NCBI GenBank assembly: GCA_964489125.1
Contig: CAZAXY010000143.1
Coordinates: 1 to 7,648, forward strand
Direction: 5' to 3'
DNA from: GYS-P2D sp964489125
GTDB taxonomy: Bacteria; Bacteroidota; Bacteroidia; Chitinophagales; Saprospiraceae
Length of the DNA stretch: 7,648 nucleotides
The notes beneath the pieces are model-generated. The model worked only from the letters and a program-made list of their open reading frames with translations, searched no databases and was not told where the DNA came from. The position numbers and the translations under genes were made by a program. Below, piece after piece: positions 1 through 6,539 of this stretch; position 1 is the first letter of the stretch; the number at the start of each line of letters is the position of its first letter.

Positions 1-122
1 TGATGATGGATACGATGATGATGGATACGATGATGATGGATACGATGATGATGGACACGATGATGATGGATACGATGATGATGGATACGATGATGATGGA
101 TACGATGATGATGGATACGATG
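1..122 (+). repeat. 15-bp in-frame tandem repeat encoding MMDTM
   Basis: Eight complete 15-bp units (atgatggatacgatg) run from 3 to 122, and bases 1-2 are the tail of a further unit, so the array continues upstream. Units are identical apart from one synonymous GAT-to-GAC change in the fourth. Because the unit is a multiple of three, copy-number change would lengthen or shorten the linker without a frameshift. The encoded stretch is 60% methionine with Asp and Thr. In the next frame the same DNA would read DDGYD, but that frame soon meets a stop after the array. Confidence 0.97.
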
Positions 123-1310
123 CCTACAACAATGGTTGAGGTGAGTGGTACATTCCGCACAGCATCAGGTACCCCAGTTCCTTCAGTGGTTGTATCTGTG
201 ACAGGAGGCCAAACGGGGCAAGTATCAGGGCAAATTGATGGCACCTATAGATTTACTGCTCCAACACAGGTAGATTACAACATCGAACCGTCATCAGATG
301 ATGAGTCGGGAAGTACAATTTTCGATGTTTTGGATCCGGTATTATTCCAACAACATCTTAATGGAATATCCTCATTTACATCACCATTGACATATTTGGC
401 AGCCGATATAAATAGCGATGGACAATTGGATACTACTGATCTCGATCTGTTGATGCAGATTGTCATGGGTGTCTTAGAAGATACGGCACAAGTTGAAATT
501 TGGAGATTTGTTCCTGCAGACTTTGTATTTGATAGCATTCCGGCATTTAGCACGAGTGGTAGTGTATTCAATCATCCGAGAACGGTTGATATTGCTCCAT
601 TAACATCAGATACGGTAGTAAATTTTGTTGCTGTCAGAGTTGGTGATATTAACAATTCATACAGCCCACCTAACTCGGCACGACCACGAAGTGCTCAAGA
701 TGTCATCTCAATAACTGACAGACCACTGCGTCAGGGAGATATAATCGAAGTGCCAATAAGTCATGAGATTAACAACCCAAGCATAATAAGTTTAGCGATG
801 AGCTATAATACTGACGCAATGGAGATGATCTCTGCTGATCACCTATTGGTTGACCTTGAGGGGCGAATATTAATAGCCAACGTTGATGTAGCTGATGAGC
901 TCATAACTACCTTAAGATTTAGAGTATTAAGAGATGGTAGATTAGCTGATTTACTAGCACTTGATGAGGATGAGAATTTATCTGTAGTCAGATTCGAGGA
1001 CAGCTCTGACGCCACGTTGCGTCTGAAATATCAGATTGTGGAGACTGCTCTTCGCATAGAATCCGTTACTCCTAATCCATTCTCAGATTTTTCTGTCATC
1101 AGCGTATATAGTGATAACTCTGGCCCTGCTCAGGTTCACTATTACAATGCTAATGGACAAATCATAGCTCAACAGAATATTAACCTAATTATAGGAAATA
1201 ATGAGATTCGAGTGACTAATGATGATCTCGCAAGCAACACTGGATTAATACACTTCGTAATTAAATCACAAGAGGCGATACAACGAGGAAAACTCTTGTT
1301 GATAAAGTAG
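3..1310 (+). CDS. Secreted modular protein with dockerin-like module and T9SS sorting domain (5' partial)
   Basis: This is the C-terminal 435 residues of a larger secreted or surface protein; the frame is open at the left edge, so the true start and any signal peptide lie outside. Residues 1-40 are eight MMDTM repeats acting as a linker. Residues 45-95 (VEVSGTF..., ending in GTYRFTAP) resemble a carboxypeptidase-regulatory-like beta-sandwich. Residues 102-176 form a dockerin-like module with one good calcium loop, D135-x-N137-x-D139-G-x-x-D143-x-x-D146, followed by the WRFVPADFVF signature often seen after such modules in Saprospiraceae. Residues 244-345 (GDIIEVPISHEI...) look cohesin-like. 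Residues 350-435 are a type A T9SS C-terminal domain (SVTPNPF, YYNANGQII, final KLLLIK), so export by the Por system and cleavage or anchoring outside the outer membrane are expected. The overall role, such as enzyme or adhesin, depends on the missing N-terminal part. The gene converges on recN. Confidence 0.85.
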   Translation: MMDTMMMDTMMMDTMMMDTMMMDTMMMDTMMMDTMMMDTMPTTMVEVSGTFRTASGTPVPSVVVSVTGGQTGQVSGQIDGTYRFTAPTQVDYNIEPSSDDESGSTIFDVLDPVLFQQHLNGISSFTSPLTYLAADINSDGQLDTTDLDLLMQIVMGVLEDTAQVEIWRFVPADFVFDSIPAFSTSGSVFNHPRTVDIAPLTSDTVVNFVAVRVGDINNSYSPPNSARPRSAQDVISITDRPLRQGDIIEVPISHEINNPSIISLAMSYNTDAMEMISADHLLVDLEGRILIANVDVADELITTLRFRVLRDGRLADLLALDEDENLSVVRFEDSSDATLRLKYQIVETALRIESVTPNPFSDFSVISVYSDNSGPAQVHYYNANGQIIAQQNINLIIGNNEIRVTNDDLASNTGLIHFVIKSQEAIQRGKLLLIK

Positions 1311-1317
1311 ATTTATA

Positions 1318-2976
1318 TTAGACCACCTTCAATAGTTCTTTAGCATTTGCTCTTGCAGCTGTTGAAGGTGGATCTGTACTTAACATCTTAGCCAACTCTT
1401 CAACACGCTCTTCATCAGATAGTGTTCTTACATGAGTAATAGTTCTTTTACTAGTGTCTGTCTTATAGATATTAAAATGTTTCCCTTCAGCAGAAGCTAC
1501 CTGTGGACTGTGGGTTATACATATAATTTGGTGCTCCTCAGACATCTTCATAAGGATATTACTAAGCTGCAACGCTACTGCCCCCGATATGCCAGTGTCT
1601 ATCTCATCAAAGATCATAGTGGGTTTAGCTGTATGACCTGCCAACAGGCTCTTGACACTTAGTGCTAACCGAGATAACTCACCACCAGATGCCGTACCCT
1701 CGATAGATTGTGGGTCTATACCCTTGTTACTGCTGAATCTGATATCAACCTTGTCAATACCATGCTCCTCGAAATCTGGCAACTCAGTGATAACTAATTG
1801 TATGTTGGCATTATTTATTGCTAAGTTTTTGAGTGTAGCCTCTATGTTGTTTTTCAGTTGAGTTCCACAGGATTCTCTTTTCTTAGTCAGTGTCTCCGCA
1901 CGCCGCCATAGCGATTTTTTTACCTCGACGAGAGCTTGCTCTTTCTTCTCTATTAATCCACCCAAGTCTTGATTGGAACTCGTCTGTTCGCTTATCTGAT
2001 CTCTTAGTTTAACCAAATCACCTATACCTATTAGGTTGTGTTTTTTCTCCAATTGGTAGATGTGATCAAGGGTTTCTTTCAGTTCATTTGCTCGCTCTGG
2101 GTTGTGTTCAATGGATTCTGCTAGGGACACAGATGATCGATCTATATCCTGGATGTCTTCGATGACTTGCTCCATCTTATGATGCAACTTGGTGAGTTCG
2201 CTGTTTACATCGGATATGCTTGCCAACGATCTATTTAGTTCGATGAGCCTACTCTCTATGCTCATATCACCATCCACCAGGGAAGAAATTATTTCGCTCA
2301 GCGTAATTTTAATATCCTCGCTACTACTGATCGTATTGTGTTCCTCTTCGATTGAGTTCTTGTCTAAGCCATCTAAAGGAATTTTTTCCAGTTCGGCAAG
2401 CTGAAACAATAAGTAATCTTGGTCTACTTTCCCTTTCTTCTGGCGTGCCTTCAGCTGTGCGATTTCACTCTTGAGGCCAGTGAACTCCTTATATGCATTA
2501 TAGTAGGACTTCAGTTCTTTATCAGTCTTGGCATAGGTATCGATCACAGTACGTTGATAATCGAGGTCAGTTATACTGAGTGTATCAAACTGATTGTGTA
2601 TGTCTACCAATACTTGAGCTACTGCTTTCAATTCTCCTAGTAATACAGGAGTATCATTGATGAATGCTCTTGATTTACCCTTGCTATTAATCTCTCGTCG
2701 AAGAGTTGTCGTCTGTTCGAGGTCATAGTTGTCACTCTTGGGTAAGTTATGAATGACTTGATCACTCAATCTAAGCTGAGCTTCAACGACGCATTTATCA
2801 TCTTGATCATAGAGCACTTTAGTATCTGCTCGCTTGCCAAGGATTAACCCGAGGGCTCCAAGTAAAATAGATTTACCTGCACCAGTTTCTCCTGTAATAA
2901 CATTGAACTTCGCATCAAACTCAAGCTTGATTTCTTCGATGATAGCATAGTTCCTGACGTAGAGACTCTTGAGCAT
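1318..2976 (-). CDS. recN: DNA repair protein RecN
   Basis: RecN is a cytosolic SMC-like ATPase recruited to double-strand breaks, where it supports RecA-dependent recombination repair. The 552 residues are close to full family length. The N-terminal head has the MLKSLYVRNYAIIEE start typical of RecN and Walker A GETGAGKS at residues 29-36. The middle (roughly 150-400) is rich in Glu, Lys, Leu and Gln, as expected for the short antiparallel coiled coil. The C-terminal head has the ABC signature SGGELSR at 430-436, Walker B TMIFDE at 453-458 followed by IDTGISG, and the switch His in ITHSPQVA (H489). All ATPase motifs are intact. It is the last gene of the hemC operon-like block, starting 19 nt after hemD with no clear Shine-Dalgarno. 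Its stop is 7 bp from the stop of the convergent secreted-protein gene. Confidence 0.97.
   Translation of the reverse strand: MLKSLYVRNYAIIEEIKLEFDAKFNVITGETGAGKSILLGALGLILGKRADTKVLYDQDDKCVVEAQLRLSDQVIHNLPKSDNYDLEQTTTLRREINSKGKSRAFINDTPVLLGELKAVAQVLVDIHNQFDTLSITDLDYQRTVIDTYAKTDKELKSYYNAYKEFTGLKSEIAQLKARQKKGKVDQDYLLFQLAELEKIPLDGLDKNSIEEEHNTISSSEDIKITLSEIISSLVDGDMSIESRLIELNRSLASISDVNSELTKLHHKMEQVIEDIQDIDRSSVSLAESIEHNPERANELKETLDHIYQLEKKHNLIGIGDLVKLRDQISEQTSSNQDLGGLIEKKEQALVEVKKSLWRRAETLTKKRESCGTQLKNNIEATLKNLAINNANIQLVITELPDFEEHGIDKVDIRFSSNKGIDPQSIEGTASGGELSRLALSVKSLLAGHTAKPTMIFDEIDTGISGAVALQLSNILMKMSEEHQIICITHSPQVASAEGKHFNIYKTDTSKRTITHVRTLSDEERVEELAKMLSTDPPSTAARANAKELLKVV
1323..1371. terminator. 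Candidate hairpin between convergent genes
   Basis: A perfect 10-bp inverted repeat (ccaccttcaa at 1323-1332, ttgaaggtgg at 1362-1371) extends inward to a 15-bp stem with two T-G wobbles and a 19-nt loop (1338-1356). The wobbles are G-U pairs only in plus-strand RNA, so the fold is stronger in readthrough transcript from the secreted-protein gene. It lies 12 bp past that gene's stop and within the last codons of recN. No T-run follows on the plus strand. On the minus strand the stem is followed by an AT-rich stretch. It could stop or pause transcription, or protect a 3' end; this is inference. Confidence 0.4.
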
Positions 2977-2995
2977 TCTGTTGGCTATTGATATC

Positions 2996-3667
2996 TTACC
3001 TTAATGCTCTAAAGGTATTCAGAATACTTAGTTCGGACGGTTCTTCAGATTGATGGATTGTCCTATCGGGGTTTAGCTCTTTAATTTTTTGCGATGTGGT
3101 CGCTCCGATACTGATTAGATAATTAGCCGATCCTCCATTCGCTATAAATGACTCATAGTTCATCGGACTAGTAATTATGGCAGTCTTATATGTCTCTAGA
3201 TTGGTCGTTGTAGCCGGAGTATTGTCATATACACAGATTTCAGTCACTTCCAGTTTCTCGCCTAACAATTCTTGAACAGATCTCATAGAATGTCTGCCTA
3301 CTACAAAGCACACTGATTCATCAGCTGCAGAGTTCAATAGACCTTTGGTAGTGGAATTCTTCTCACCAGTACCTATGTAATCGGGCATGAATCCGTAATT
3401 ATCGAGGAGATAGCTTGCCGTGCCGGGGCCGAAACATGCCAGCTTATGGGACCTCATTCGTTGAGGGGGCTGTTGATCAAAATAATACCTAACACCCTTC
3501 TTGCTATAAAAGAATAGCCACTCAGACCAGGGTCGCTCAAATTTCACAGGACTAAACTCAATTAAGGACTGATCAACAAATGATAGTTTCTTGGCATTAA
3601 AATAATCTAAGAGTATGGAGTCTTCTTCCAGTTTTCTCGATATGAATATCTCTGCAGGTTTACTCAT
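2996..3667 (-). CDS. hemD: Uroporphyrinogen-III synthase
   Basis: HemD cyclises hydroxymethylbilane to uroporphyrinogen III with inversion of ring D, directly after the HemC step. The family is poorly conserved, so the call rests on several short patterns plus context. FFYSKKGVRYYF (about residues 52-63) matches the first-lobe 'FTSxNAV' region. GPGTASYL (about 80-87) and the following TGEKNSTTKGLL match the inter-lobe region. ITSPMNYESF (about 165-174) and SIGATTSQKI (about 186-195) match the second lobe. I chose the ATG at 3665-3667 (MSKPAEIFISRKL, 223 residues) because it gives a usual HemD start and only an 8-bp overlap with the preceding gene. The frame is open further, to an ATG at 3698-3700, which would add 11 residues (MLLKTFLMMTK) and deepen the overlap. 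The overlap suggests translational coupling within the operon. Confidence 0.88.
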   Translation of the reverse strand: MSKPAEIFISRKLEEDSILLDYFNAKKLSFVDQSLIEFSPVKFERPWSEWLFFYSKKGVRYYFDQQPPQRMRSHKLACFGPGTASYLLDNYGFMPDYIGTGEKNSTTKGLLNSAADESVCFVVGRHSMRSVQELLGEKLEVTEICVYDNTPATTTNLETYKTAIITSPMNYESFIANGGSANYLISIGATTSQKIKELNPDRTIHQSEEPSELSILNTFRALR

Positions 3668-4259
3668 CTTCGTCATCATTAAAAATGTCTTCAAAAGCAC
3701 GTGCTTTTTTCAATGCGATAAAACACCTCGCTGCCGCTATAACGTCTGCTCGAGCATTATTGCTGGGGGAGTATCCTTGCTTAAAGACTCTGCTGTGCAT
3801 CTCCTGGAGGGTAGGCCATTTGTATCCCCTCTTACCTGGTATCTTACAGTAGTATGTGCCTTCATGCATGAGACAATACTTGTCTGCGGCGATTAGCGGA
3901 CTGGGCATAGATGCTCGATAGAATTCTGATCCTACGATGCCTTCATTATAATTGAGGTTGTGAGCAAATACATACTCTGCAGCTCTGACATCTTCATTAA
4001 ATTTTTCCAATGCTTCAGTTACCGAAACGCCACGCTCCTTAACTTTCTCAATGTCTATATGATGACGGGTATATGCATCAGCCTTTGGAGTGAATCCTTG
4101 TGGAGCTATTAGGCAGTCATAGTCATGGACTGGTTTGAGATCATCATCCAGTAATATCCAACTCAGATGTAATAGTCTCGGCCAGTTGAATAGATCATCT
4201 AAGGGAGCTTTATAACTCCCTGGCTTTCCATTTGCTGATGAGTCAAATATTACGTACAT
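3660..4259 (-). CDS. DnaQ/DEDDh exonuclease-like protein, catalytic site degenerate
   Basis: The fold is that of DnaQ-type 3'-5' exonucleases of the kind found in Bacteroidota, where the first motif is normally DTETTG. Family landmarks are present: MYVIFD at the start, NWPRLLHLSW (25-34), AHNLNYN (99-105), YKWPTLQEMH (146-155) and ARADVIAAARCF (169-180). The DEDDh residues are largely lost. D6 is kept, but the Glu two residues on is S8. The Asp of the HNxxFD motif is N105. The His five residues before the last Asp is N167, while D172 is kept. Loss of three of five metal-binding or catalytic residues makes nuclease activity unlikely. The reading frame is intact, it ends in an acidic tail (DDEDE), and its ATG is 1 nt after the hemC stop. 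It may be a binding or regulatory protein; its role in a haem operon is unknown. Confidence 0.85.
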   Translation of the reverse strand: MYVIFDSSANGKPGSYKAPLDDLFNWPRLLHLSWILLDDDLKPVHDYDCLIAPQGFTPKADAYTRHHIDIEKVKERGVSVTEALEKFNEDVRAAEYVFAHNLNYNEGIVGSEFYRASMPSPLIAADKYCLMHEGTYYCKIPGKRGYKWPTLQEMHSRVFKQGYSPSNNARADVIAAARCFIALKKARAFEDIFNDDEDE

Positions 4260-4260
4260 A

Positions 4261-5151
4261 TCAAAAGGTTTTGAGTTGATCTACAACACGTTCGGCTAAG
4301 CCAGCATGTGTACTTTGGGAGAGCTTCACTTGACGCAACTTTTCTCCTGGACCCGGTGAATAGCTCGCATAACAGTGATAGTTGCCGCTTCTATCCTGTT
4401 CGCAATAAGCACCTAGTGGCAACTGACACCCTCCATCCATGATTTTCATTACAGTGCGCTCGACATTAGTACATAAAGCTGTGTCGGCACTATGTATCTT
4501 TTTCAGTATTCTACGTGTTGGCTTGTCTGTTGATCTACATTGATATGCGATTACTCCTTGAGCTGGGGCGCTTACATATTCTTTTGGGTTGAACTCTACA
4601 ACATGATAGTCGCACAGATCAATTTCTAATCGCTCTACTCCAGCTGCTGCCAAAACTATGGCATCATAGTCTTGAGTGCCTAACTTGGACAAACGAGTGG
4701 GGACGTTGCCTCGTATATCTGCACATGCTATGCTCTGATCAAAATGTATTAGCTGTACCTTCCTACGGATAGACGAGGTTCCGATTTTTGCTCCCTTTTT
4801 AACCTTCAACGGTCGAGAGGTGTCAACAGATGACCTCTTAATAATGAGCAGGTCTGATGGATTTGCTCGAACAGAGAGTCCCGCAATGACGAGACCTTCA
4901 ATCATTTCTGTGGGAAGGTCTTTCATGCTATGTACGGCAATATCTATATCCGACGACAGCAAGGCATCCTCAATTTCCTTGGTAAAAAATCCTTTGCCCT
5001 CAATCTTATCAAAACCGATATGCTGAATTTGATCACCTTTGGTTTTTATGATTACCAGATCGCTCTCTACACCGATTGCCTTAAGCTGTGCCTGCAGATC
5101 ATATGCTTGCCAGAGTGCTAACTTGCTTCCTCGAGTGCCGATTTTTAACAT
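4261..5151 (-). CDS. hemC: Hydroxymethylbilane synthase (porphobilinogen deaminase)
   Basis: HemC condenses four porphobilinogen molecules into linear 1-hydroxymethylbilane in the cytosol, using a covalently bound dipyrromethane cofactor. The 296 residues are a usual length. Motifs in order: IGTRGSKLALWQA (4-16), IAVHSMKDLP (71-80) with the catalytic Asp at D78, IGTSSIRR (123-130) with the paired arginines, ADIRGNVPTRLSKL (144-157), AIVLAAAGVERL (164-175), and DGGCQLPLG (239-247) with the cofactor-attachment cysteine C242. All expected key residues are present. It is the first gene of the minus-strand block and is followed after 1 nt by the exonuclease-like gene, then hemD and recN. The start is well fixed by alignment of MLKIGTRGS to the family N-terminus. 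No Shine-Dalgarno is visible. Confidence 0.98.
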   Translation of the reverse strand: MLKIGTRGSKLALWQAYDLQAQLKAIGVESDLVIIKTKGDQIQHIGFDKIEGKGFFTKEIEDALLSSDIDIAVHSMKDLPTEMIEGLVIAGLSVRANPSDLLIIKRSSVDTSRPLKVKKGAKIGTSSIRRKVQLIHFDQSIACADIRGNVPTRLSKLGTQDYDAIVLAAAGVERLEIDLCDYHVVEFNPKEYVSAPAQGVIAYQCRSTDKPTRRILKKIHSADTALCTNVERTVMKIMDGGCQLPLGAYCEQDRSGNYHCYASYSPGPGEKLRQVKLSQSTHAGLAERVVDQLKTF

Positions 5152-5172
5152 GGTGCAAAAGTCTTGCTTTTA

Positions 5173-5195
5173 ATGATATAAAGGAAATATATCAT
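5173..5195. promoter_or_regulatory. Inverted repeat upstream of hemC
   Basis: An 8-bp perfect inverted repeat, atgatata (5173-5180) and tatatcat (5188-5195), with a 7-nt spacer lies 22-44 bp upstream of the hemC ATG. Its position fits an operator or a 5'-leader hairpin for the haem operon. No known regulator is recognised from the sequence, and AT-rich dyads of this length can arise by chance. Confidence 0.3.
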
Positions 5196-5211
5196 GGACA
5201 CATTTCTGTAA
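5184..5211 (-). promoter_or_regulatory. Weak candidate promoter for the hemC operon
   Basis: On the minus strand TATATTTC (5191-5184) matches the Bacteroidota -7 element TAnnTTTG in all but the last base. Upstream, after 17 nt, a TTA (5211-5209) could stand in for the -33 TTG. The predicted start would lie about 25 nt before the hemC ATG. The match is imperfect and the -7 element overlaps the dyad at 5173-5195. Confidence 0.22.
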
Positions 5212-5260
5212 CATGTTCGATAGGTTCAGTAGGACTAAGAAGATTAGATAGGCCTCATAT

Positions 5261-5335
5261 CTAACATTTATGGATTGTAATCACTAAAGAGCATAACTAT
5301 TTTGGATTATAACCGATAAATGTTAGGTTTTTAAC
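5261..5335. repeat. Palindromic direct repeat, copy A (3' side of ATPase gene)
   Basis: This copy matches copy B at 61 of 69 positions without gaps (5264-5332 against 6467-6535, offset 1203). It is an imperfect palindrome. The perfect outer arms ctaacattta (5261-5270) and taaatgttag (5317-5326) continue inward to about 22-bp arms with three mismatches. Inside are gattgtaatc (5273-5282) and gattataacc (5305-5314), 32 bp apart. It covers the ATPase stop codon (5331-5333). In minus-strand RNA it would fold immediately after the stop, so it may also act as a terminator. Read on the minus strand it ends in TAA-ATG exactly as copy B does, but only a seven-codon frame follows (MLDMRPI, stop). Confidence 0.9.
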
Positions 5336-6470
5336 TAATGAATTCCAAATAGTTCTCTTGATTTACTGTTGATTGAGTCGTTGGATGATATTGTTGTGTG
5401 AATGATTTACTGAACTTTCCCTGCTTTTTGTTACTCACCTTAAATTCAAATGCATGAATCTCCCCATTTGACTCTTCTACATAATCTATTTCTTGCTGTT
5501 GTCTCGTTCGCCAGAAATATTTATTTGGCTGGATGATTTTTATAAAGTTAAATTTCATGCGCTCGCTGATCATAAAATTCTCCCAGAGAGCTCCATTGTC
5601 TAGCCTTAGATCAAATGGTCTAAAATCTGATAGGATGGCGTTGCGTATGCCATTATCATAGAAGTATATTTTTCTACTTTTTTTGAGTTCATTGCGCAAG
5701 TTGCGGCTGAATGATCTCAACCTAAAGACTACCATGCTTTTTTCAAGTAGATCAATATATCTACTTATTGTGGTGGGGTCAGAGCTTAGCAGATTGGCCA
5801 ATTCATTATAACTGACTTCTGAACCCATTTGACGCGCTAATGCCTCTAGTAGATTTGGCAATAGTTCTGGTTTTCTAATATCCTGATAATTGAAGATATC
5901 TTTGTAAAGATATCCAGTTGTTAATTCTTGTAATTGTTGTGGAGCTCTTTCAGGGTGGGTAATGATTTCGGGATACATTCCATATATCAATCTTTGATGG
6001 AGTAATCTTTTCTCTTCAAGTTTTCCATGATGACTAATCATTTCCATCGTGGATACTCCAGAAAGAATGATTTCAACCTTTCGACCTGTTAATGGCTCAC
6101 TGATATCAGCAGATAGCTCAAGTGCGGATGATCCTGAAACTATGAGCTTTACGGATTTGATTTTATCTGTTATCAATTTTAAGGTGAGGCCTATATTTTT
6201 AATGCGCTGGGCTTCATCGATTATGACCAATTTTGACTGTCCAAACAAGTTTTTAAGTGCCGTTGATGTCGTATCCGTTAGCAACTTGCGAATATCAGGT
6301 TCATCACAGTCCAAAAACAATGTGTCACTGTAATCCTCAGCAATACTATGGAGCAATGTGGTTTTGCCAACTTGTCGAGGTCCAAGTAGAATAACCGCTT
6401 TATTATTCTCGATGACATCCTCTATGTAATCTTTAGCAAAACGTCGTATCATAACTCTAAAATCATACAT
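5331..6470 (-). CDS. AAA_14/DUF4143 family ATPase
   Basis: This is an intact 379-residue member of the widespread but functionally unclear AAA_14 plus DUF4143 ATPases, often multicopy in Bacteroidota and archaea. Visible parts are Walker A GPRQVGKTT (30-38), Walker B LVIIDEAQ (81-88), a sensor-like VSGSSALEL (111-119), and a winged-helix region around 218-252 (SYNELANLLSSDPTTISRYI). A C-terminal nuclease-like pattern, EID (327-329) then EFK (342-344), recalls PD-(D/E)xK domains. The ATG at 6468-6470 is directly preceded by an in-frame TAA; a second start, M7 at 6450-6452 (MIRRFAKDYI), is equally plausible by family. The gene stands alone and is framed by near-identical palindromic repeats at its stop and start, which suggests autoregulation or mobility. 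The substrate and role cannot be told from the sequence. Confidence 0.93.
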   Translation of the reverse strand: MYDFRVMIRRFAKDYIEDVIENNKAVILLGPRQVGKTTLLHSIAEDYSDTLFLDCDEPDIRKLLTDTTSTALKNLFGQSKLVIIDEAQRIKNIGLTLKLITDKIKSVKLIVSGSSALELSADISEPLTGRKVEIILSGVSTMEMISHHGKLEEKRLLHQRLIYGMYPEIITHPERAPQQLQELTTGYLYKDIFNYQDIRKPELLPNLLEALARQMGSEVSYNELANLLSSDPTTISRYIDLLEKSMVVFRLRSFSRNLRNELKKSRKIYFYDNGIRNAILSDFRPFDLRLDNGALWENFMISERMKFNFIKIIQPNKYFWRTRQQQEIDYVEESNGEIHAFEFKVSNKKQGKFSKSFTQQYHPTTQSTVNQENYLEFIS

Positions 6471-6535
6471 TTAGGGATTATAATCAATAAAAAGCATAAC
6501 AATTTTAGATTATAACCGATAAATGTCATGTTTTT
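6467..6535. repeat. Palindromic direct repeat, copy B (5' side of ATPase gene)
   Basis: This copy begins at the ATPase start codon (ATG on minus at 6468-6470) and runs upstream of the gene. Outer arms are acattta (6467-6473) and taaatgt (6520-6526). Inside is the perfect 10-bp palindrome gattataatc (6476-6485) and, 32 bp on, gattataacc (6508-6517). It must contain at least part of the ATPase promoter region. The minus strand carries TATAAT twice, which resembles a sigma-70 -10 box, though Bacteroidota normally use a different -7 element. The position suggests it is the regulatory region of the gene as well as a repeat. Confidence 0.9.
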
Positions 6536-6539
6536 GAAC

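Noticed and set aside
1..122. CRISPR-like array
   Set aside because: The units are contiguous 15-bp repeats with no spacers and are translated in frame.
275..571. 98-residue minus-strand open frame inside the secreted-protein gene
   Set aside because: It lies wholly antisense to a well-supported coding region and shows no family resemblance.
3615..3896. 93-residue plus-strand open frame across hemD and the exonuclease-like gene
   Set aside because: It is antisense to two recognisable genes and looks like random low-content protein.
6049..6333. 94-residue plus-strand open frame inside the ATPase gene
   Set aside because: It is antisense to the Walker A/B region of an intact ATPase, with no recognisable domain.
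5261..6539. Ordinary insertion sequence
   Set aside because: The enclosed protein is an AAA_14/DUF4143 ATPase, not a transposase, and I could not find a convincing target-site duplication outside the repeats.
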